NCBI RefSeq assembly: GCF_001742425.1 | Contig: NZ_MJEH01000020.1 | Coordinates: forward strand, 1 to 48,994 | Direction: 5' to 3' | From: Bacillus solimangrovi | Lineage (GTDB): Bacteria; Bacillota; Bacilli; Bacillales; Bacillaceae_N | Length of the DNA: 48,994 bases | In this document: positions 44,794 to 48,994 of the stretch, piece after piece | How the letters are laid out: every line of letters begins with the position of its first letter | How positions within the stretch are numbered: position 1 is the first letter of the stretch | Notes under the pieces: generated by a model | What the model was told of the DNA's origin: nothing | The model's input: only the letters and a program-made list of their open reading frames with translations | Database searches by the model: none | Position numbers and translations under genes: made by a program

Positions 44794-45348
44794 ATGAATT
44801 CAATACTCGTTGATGAACATACAGAATTAAAATTAATCCACTTAAATGAAGCCGAAAAGCTATATAGCTTAGTAGATTCCTGTCGACCACATTTAAGAAA
44901 GTGGTTGCCTTGGGTTGATAATACTAAAAGTTCTAATGATACGAAGGGATTTATTAATTTTTCAATGAAACAATTTGAAGAAGATAATGGCTTTCAACTC
45001 GGAATATGGCATAGAGGCGCTCTTGCAGGAATGATTGGACTTCACAAAATTGATTGGAACAATAAAGCGACATCGATCGGTTATTGGATTGGGGAGCAAT
45101 TCGAAGGAAAAGGACTTATCTCTAAATCATGTCTCACACTCATTCATGTCATCTTTCAGGAACTACAATTGAATCGAATTGAAATTCGTGCAGCAACTGA
45201 AAATAAGCGCAGTCAGGCAGTCCCCCTACGACTTGGATTCACACATGAAGGAACTGCTAGAGAAGCTGAGTGGTTGTATGATCACTATGTCGATCACAAT
45301 GTTTATAGCATATTGAGAAATGATTATATAAAGTTGTCTAATCGTTGA
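44794..45348 (+). CDS. GNAT acetyltransferase, RimJ/RimL type
   Basis: This 184-residue N-acetyltransferase has the acetyl-CoA loop IGEQFEGKGLISKSC (the Q/RxxGxG/A region) and the RimL-like opening of HLRKWLPWVDN. RimL relatives acetylate ribosomal-protein N-termini or small amines; YdaF is the nearest I recall in B. subtilis. GGGGAGGGG lies 6-7 nt before ATG 44794. It is a single gene with a terminator at 45366-45420. Confidence 0.92.
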   Translation: MNSILVDEHTELKLIHLNEAEKLYSLVDSCRPHLRKWLPWVDNTKSSNDTKGFINFSMKQFEEDNGFQLGIWHRGALAGMIGLHKIDWNNKATSIGYWIGEQFEGKGLISKSCLTLIHVIFQELQLNRIEIRAATENKRSQAVPLRLGFTHEGTAREAEWLYDHYVDHNVYSILRNDYIKLSNR

Positions 45349-45365
45349 ACGAATCTATAATAGAC

Positions 45366-45420
45366 ACAAAAAAGAGGATGTCTCGTAAGTTGTATTTCAA
45401 CTTAGAGTATCCCCTTTTCA
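45366..45420. terminator. Bidirectional terminator after the GNAT gene
   Basis: An imperfect outer stem (AAAAGAGGAT with ATCCCCTTTT) caps a perfect inner hairpin TAAGTTG-TATTT-CAACTTA, with A-rich and T-rich ends. It serves the convergent GNAT and SDR genes. Confidence 0.8.
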
Positions 45421-45439
45421 TTATTAATTTAACTTTACT

Positions 45440-46162
45440 TTAAATTCGAGGGCAATCTTGAACTAATGGGTGTAAGACAATTTCATCGATTTCCATATGC
45501 TTAGGTGCACTTGCCATATATACGACTGCGTCTGCAATGTTTTCTGGTTTGAGCCAATCGTCTTTCTCAGGCAAACCTTGTTCTGAATTGTTAAAGTATG
45601 AATCCACCATTCCTGGGTTAATGGTGCCTACACGTATGCCATACTCACGTACCTCTTGTGAAACAGCACCAGAAAAACCTTGAACAGCATATTTTGTTGC
45701 TGTATATGCTGAACCATTTGGAATTGTATATCTGCTTACATCAGATGATATTGTAATAATTGTGCCACTACGACGTTCCTTCATATGTGGAAGAACAGAT
45801 TTCATACCTAGGAACACACCTTGGACGTTAACATTGAAGGCATGTTGCCATTCATCTAATGTTGTCTCTTCAGCAAGCTTAAAGAAACCAACTCCTGCAT
45901 TATTGACGAGAACATCTACTTTACCATATGTATCAATTGTTTTTTGTACAAAGCCATTCACATCTGCCTCATTTGATACATCAGCTTGAACAGCTGTGAT
46001 TTCGGTATATCCTTTCTCGTTTAGTTCTTTTTGTGTCTCAAAAATCCCTTGTGAGCTTCCTACAATCGTAAGCTTCATGCCTTGCTCAGCCATTTTGAAA
46101 GCGATCGCCTTACCAATTCCTCTAGAAGCACCTGTAATAATTCCTACTTGTTGTTTTAACAT
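45440..46162 (-). CDS. Short-chain dehydrogenase/reductase (FabG-like)
   Basis: This 240-residue classical SDR has TGASRGIG (residues 10-17), NNAG (87-90), Ser140, Tyr153 and Lys157 (YTATK), a complete catalytic set. The unusual C-terminus (EIVLHPLVQDCPRI) is longer than in FabG. The substrate is unknown. AAAGGATGA precedes ATG 46162. It is monocistronic. Confidence 0.93.
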   Translation of the reverse strand: MLKQQVGIITGASRGIGKAIAFKMAEQGMKLTIVGSSQGIFETQKELNEKGYTEITAVQADVSNEADVNGFVQKTIDTYGKVDVLVNNAGVGFFKLAEETTLDEWQHAFNVNVQGVFLGMKSVLPHMKERRSGTIITISSDVSRYTIPNGSAYTATKYAVQGFSGAVSQEVREYGIRVGTINPGMVDSYFNNSEQGLPEKDDWLKPENIADAVVYMASAPKHMEIDEIVLHPLVQDCPRI

Positions 46163-46283
46163 TGATGGTCATCCTTTCTATGATGAACTCTGAAATTTGA
46201 TTGTACTAAATCGTTGTCAAAGTGCGCAATGTTTATTATGCCAAATTAAAATAAAGCGATCGCTTCTTTTCATTAAATTAGGC

Positions 46284-46317
46284 ATACAAAAACTCGTACA
46301 CCTCTTCGGTGTACGAG
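46284..46317 (-). terminator. Terminator of pgcA
   Basis: CTCGTACACC (46293-46302) is exactly inverted at 46308-46317, with TTTTTG following on the minus strand. Confidence 0.92.
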
Positions 46318-46323
46318 CTTTCA

Positions 46324-48066
46324 TCACCCGATTTGACTTACAGTAATTTCATCGATACGCTTCATAAGTGATTTTTTCAAAGAATCAAGTCGCTTTGTAC
46401 TATCTTCTAATGTATCTCCCTTAACTCCGAAGTAAAACTTCACTTTCGGTTCTGTACCCGATGGTCGTAAGCAGAACCAAGAACCATCTTCTAAAAAATA
46501 TTTCAAAACATTTGATTTTGGAAGGTTAATAGTTTCTACTTTTTTATCTTGTACAATCGTCCGTTGAGACAATTCGTAATCTTCATGTGAGGCAATTAAT
46601 TGCCTAGCCATTTGTTCAGGAGGAGTTTCTCGGAAGACATTCAAAATATGTTGAATATGTTCTGCTCCTTCTTTTCCCTTTAACGTGAGAGAAACGAGAT
46701 CTTCACGATAGTAGCCATACTTACTAAACAACTGCATAAGTGCATCGTACATAGTTAGACCTTGTTCTTTATAATGTGCACATACTTCAACAGCTAACAA
46801 TGCAGCTTGGATAGCATCTTTATCTCTTGCAAAGTCGTTAATTAAATAGCCGTAACTCTCTTCATAACCAAATTGGAATTGATATTCGCCAGACTGCTCA
46901 AATTCCTTAATTTTCTCTCCAATGAACTTAAAGCCCGTCAACGTGTCCATCGTTTCAATTCCATAATGTTTTGCAACTTCACGTCCTAATTCAGATGTGA
47001 CAATCGTCTTCATAACAATACCGTTTTTCGGTAAAATCCCTTGTTTATTTCTTTGTGATAGCAAATACTCAAGAAATAATCCACCTGTTTGGTTACCCGT
47101 AAGAATGACGTATTCACCTTCATTATTCTTTACTGCAATACCAAGACGATCAGCATCTGGATCAGTTGCAATTAACAAGTCTGCTCCTTGCTCTTGCCCA
47201 TCACGAATCGCAAGCTTAAATGCAGAATGTTCTTCAGGATTAGGTGAAGTAACAGTAGAAAATTCACTATCAGGCTGTTCCTGTTCAGCAACAACCGTGT
47301 AATTCGTATAACCTAGCGCTTCAAAACCTCGTTGAACAGGCATATTTGCTGTTCCGTGTAGTGGTGTAAAGACGGTTTTTACATTATTTTTTGCAAATAA
47401 GTCTCGTTGTAACGAAATCGTTGTTAGTTGACGAATGTATGCATTATCAACTACATCATTTACAATTTTTAACAGTCCTTGTTCTTTCAATTTTTCAGGT
47501 GAAGCAACTAGAATTGAAAGCTCATCATCTATATCACTTACTTTCTTGATTACTAGATTAGCAGTCTCTGGTGGTAACTGTGCCCCATCTTCACCATAGA
47601 CTTTATATCCATTGTATTCAGGTGGATTATGACTAGCTGTAATAACGATACCTGAATAAGCGTGTAAAAATCGGACTGCAAATGATAACTCTGGTGTTGG
47701 ACGTAACGAATCAAAGAGATACGTTTGTATTCCATGCTGTCCAAGTGTTTTTGCTGCTTCTAGTGCAAATTCTGGAGATTTTCGGCGTGAATCGTAAGCG
47801 ATCACTACACCACGTGCCTTTGCCTCCTGTCCATAACTTTCAATATAACGCGCAAGTCCTTCAGACGCTTTACGCACCGTATATGTATTCATTCTATTTG
47901 TTCCTGGACCAATTTCCCCTCGCATGCCACCTGTGCCAAATTCCAGCTCTTTATAAAAACAATCTTCTAATGCCTTCTCATCACCAGACATTTCAACTAA
48001 CTGCTTTTCCCATTCTTTTTCTAATTTAGCACTTTGCCAACGTGCATATTTTTCTTTCCAGCCCAT
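46324..48066 (-). CDS. pgcA: Alpha-phosphoglucomutase PgcA
   Basis: PgcA interconverts glucose 6-phosphate and glucose 1-phosphate, feeding UDP-glucose for teichoic acid and glycolipid. The 580-residue enzyme has the phosphoserine loop [13 protein letters not shown] with Ser145, the metal loop DPDADRLG (Asp302, Asp304, Asp306), the sugar loop GYEESYGY and the phosphate loop [14 protein letters not shown] is 5 nt before ATG 48066. It follows glpD as in B. subtilis (yhxB), with a gap of about 230 bp. Confidence 0.96.
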   Translation of the reverse strand: MGWKEKYARWQSAKLEKEWEKQLVEMSGDEKALEDCFYKELEFGTGGMRGEIGPGTNRMNTYTVRKASEGLARYIESYGQEAKARGVVIAYDSRRKSPEFALEAAKTLGQHGIQTYLFDSLRPTPELSFAVRFLHAYSGIVITASHNPPEYNGYKVYGEDGAQLPPETANLVIKKVSDIDDELSILVASPEKLKEQGLLKIVNDVVDNAYIRQLTTISLQRDLFAKNNVKTVFTPLHGTANMPVQRGFEALGYTNYTVVAEQEQPDSEFSTVTSPNPEEHSAFKLAIRDGQEQGADLLIATDPDADRLGIAVKNNEGEYVILTGNQTGGLFLEYLLSQRNKQGILPKNGIVMKTIVTSELGREVAKHYGIETMDTLTGFKFIGEKIKEFEQSGEYQFQFGYEESYGYLINDFARDKDAIQAALLAVEVCAHYKEQGLTMYDALMQLFSKYGYYREDLVSLTLKGKEGAEHIQHILNVFRETPPEQMARQLIASHEDYELSQRTIVQDKKVETINLPKSNVLKYFLEDGSWFCLRPSGTEPKVKFYFGVKGDTLEDSTKRLDSLKKSLMKRIDEITVSQIG

Positions 48067-48294
48067 AAGAACCTCCTATTATTCTATTTATACTTTTAAT
48101 TTCGTGAAATGTTTTTACATTCCTTCATAAATACAGTACTGAAAAGAGACCTTAACACCTCTTTACAAACTCACATTAGATCATTATATCGAAAAAGGTG
48201 TGGCATATGACGTTTTTTCATAAATAATTTATTTTAATAAAATAACATTTCCTATGTCTTATTGATCGTTATCTTAAGGTCGTTATCATTCCAT

Positions 48295-48994
48295 TTAAGT
48301 ATGTTTCACTACCTCTTCTTTTAATGCAACAACTGCATCGTGAAGCTCTCGTTCTAAATCTCCAACATGCCTTTCCTTCTCAAACTCAGACCAATTAAGT
48401 AGCTGAGACATCATTTCCGTAACATCCTTTTTCCATTCTTTTACCCATTTGATATCAAAGAATAATGATCCTGTACGACGAATGAAGAAATCTACTAGTG
48501 TCACCGCAGCTTCTTGTTCAACTGTATATTTTAACCGAGCATACACAGATGGTGATAACTTTGAAGTTTTATCAAATTCCTTCATATAAGTAAAAATAGT
48601 ATCGACGTTCGAGCCATAACGGCGTACTAAAAGTTCTGCTTCTGAAAATTTAAGACCAAGCTTAATTCCTTCTACAATCTTTTTTTCTACATATGAAGAA
48701 AAGTTTGAAACGCCACCTACATCTCCACCTGATATTGGTATGTTCTTCGTTCTACACTCGGAAAAAACCTTATAAGCTTCTTCCTTAAACTGTTTTGCAA
48801 CCGTGTTAACAACATCTTCAGCCATTTTGCGATACCCAGTTAACTTACCACCCGCAATCGTAATCAAACCTGACTGAGAGATGATAACCTCATCTTTACG
48901 AGAAATTTCTGAAGGATCTTTACCTTCTTCATGAATAAGTGGGCGAAGTCCAGTCCAACTAGACTCAATATCGGCTTCTGTTACTCGAATAGAT
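48295..48994 (-). CDS. glpD: Aerobic glycerol-3-phosphate dehydrogenase GlpD (partial)
   Basis: The frame runs off the right edge of the window, so only the C-terminal ~233 residues are seen. VTEADIESSWTGLRPLIHEE, ISRKDEV and GLITIAGGKLTGYRKMAED are the conserved FAD-domain end of GlpD; the helical cap domain follows (about the last 130 residues). GlpD oxidises glycerol 3-phosphate and passes electrons to quinone. In B. subtilis it belongs to the glp region controlled by GlpP antitermination; its promoter is outside the window. Confidence 0.95.
   Translation of the reverse strand, partial: SIRVTEADIESSWTGLRPLIHEEGKDPSEISRKDEVIISQSGLITIAGGKLTGYRKMAEDVVNTVAKQFKEEAYKVFSECRTKNIPISGGDVGGVSNFSSYVEKKIVEGIKLGLKFSEAELLVRRYGSNVDTIFTYMKEFDKTSKLSPSVYARLKYTVEQEAAVTLVDFFIRRTGSLFFDIKWVKEWKKDVTEMMSQLLNWSEFEKERHVGDLERELHDAVVALKEEVVKHT

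Noticed and set aside
46254-46265. AAGCGATCGCTT palindrome upstream of the pgcA terminator
   Set aside because: A 12-bp palindrome alone in an intergenic gap, with no second copy or regulatory context, is within what chance can give.
1-48994. CRISPR arrays, complete insertion sequences, prophage genes, rRNA genes or integrases
   Set aside because: I looked for regularly spaced repeats, transposase motifs and phage modules on both strands and saw none; only the two small repeat-like elements listed remain.

Overview
The window is chromosomal backbone of a low-GC, endospore-forming member of the Bacillaceae. The evidence is AT-rich DNA, strong AGGAGG-type ribosome binding sites, frequent TTG and GTG starts, intrinsic terminators after most units, an alpha/beta-type small acid-soluble spore protein (SASP), SpoVR, and many small genes shared with Bacillus subtilis. 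From memory of B. subtilis, much of the backbone follows its yhc-yhe-yha region in order: glpD and pgcA, a YhcYZ-like two-component pair, YhdB and SpoVR at the right; YheE, YheB and YheA, YhaX, HemZ and a YhaR-like protein in the middle; YhaM and YhaL at the left. Other genes lie between these blocks.

Layout. Positions 1-4.2 kb: YhaL, an MFS exporter, the exoribonuclease YhaM, a second MFS exporter. 4.3-6.5 kb: small genes (a TTG-started micro-ORF, a YuzL-like protein, YhzD) and purU. 6.6-11.3 kb: a crotonase plus CaiB-type CoA-transferase pair, hemZ, and the HAD protein YhaX. 11.5-14.4 kb: small and structural genes (a two-helix micro-protein, YheA, YheB, YheE, a 58-residue protein) and a CsoR-family repressor of CstR type. 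14.8-17.5 kb: a polar amino-acid (cystine-like) ABC operon with an internal hairpin, behind a zinc-ribbon gene. 17.6-18.1 kb: a SASP gene whose predicted forespore mRNA leader holds a tRNA-like structure. 18.1-25.1 kb: fumarase, a universal stress protein, a membrane protein, an NmrA-like protein, and a TetR / membrane-fusion / ABC-2 export operon. 25.1-27.5 kb: flavohemoglobin hmp behind an Fnr-like site and a ~146-bp repeat-like element, then about 950 bp with no convincing gene. 27.5-32.4 kb: a LysM-anchored 5'-nucleotidase, a thioester-reductase-like dehydrogenase and an NCS2 permease. 32.8-36.7 kb: a TPP riboswitch and tenI-thiO-thiS-thiG-thiF. 36.7-41.0 kb: a membrane-anchored protein, SpoVR, a YkgJ-type cysteine-cluster protein, a DJ-1/PfpI protein and YhdB. 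41.1-49 kb: an MFS protein, a NarL-type two-component system with a cysteine-rich GAF domain, a GNAT acetyltransferase, an SDR, pgcA and the 3' part of glpD.

Functional links. The thi genes make the thiazole moiety of thiamine under TPP control. hmp detoxifies nitric oxide and has a low-oxygen-type control site. The TetR, fusion-protein and ABC-2 genes form a self-regulated export unit. The SASP, SpoVR and YhaL genes tie the window to sporulation.

Most unusual signal: a 65-nt tRNA-like element (17686-17750) with a canonical T-loop, a foldable acceptor stem and an encoded CCA. It lies between a good sigma-G-type promoter and the SASP ribosome binding site. Next come the element in the hmp leader, a perfect 24-bp palindrome flanked by 8-bp direct repeats, a compact TTG-started micro-gene with its own promoter and terminator, and a HAD protein whose nucleophilic Asp is Asn.

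All family assignments are from reading the sequence; no database search was possible.
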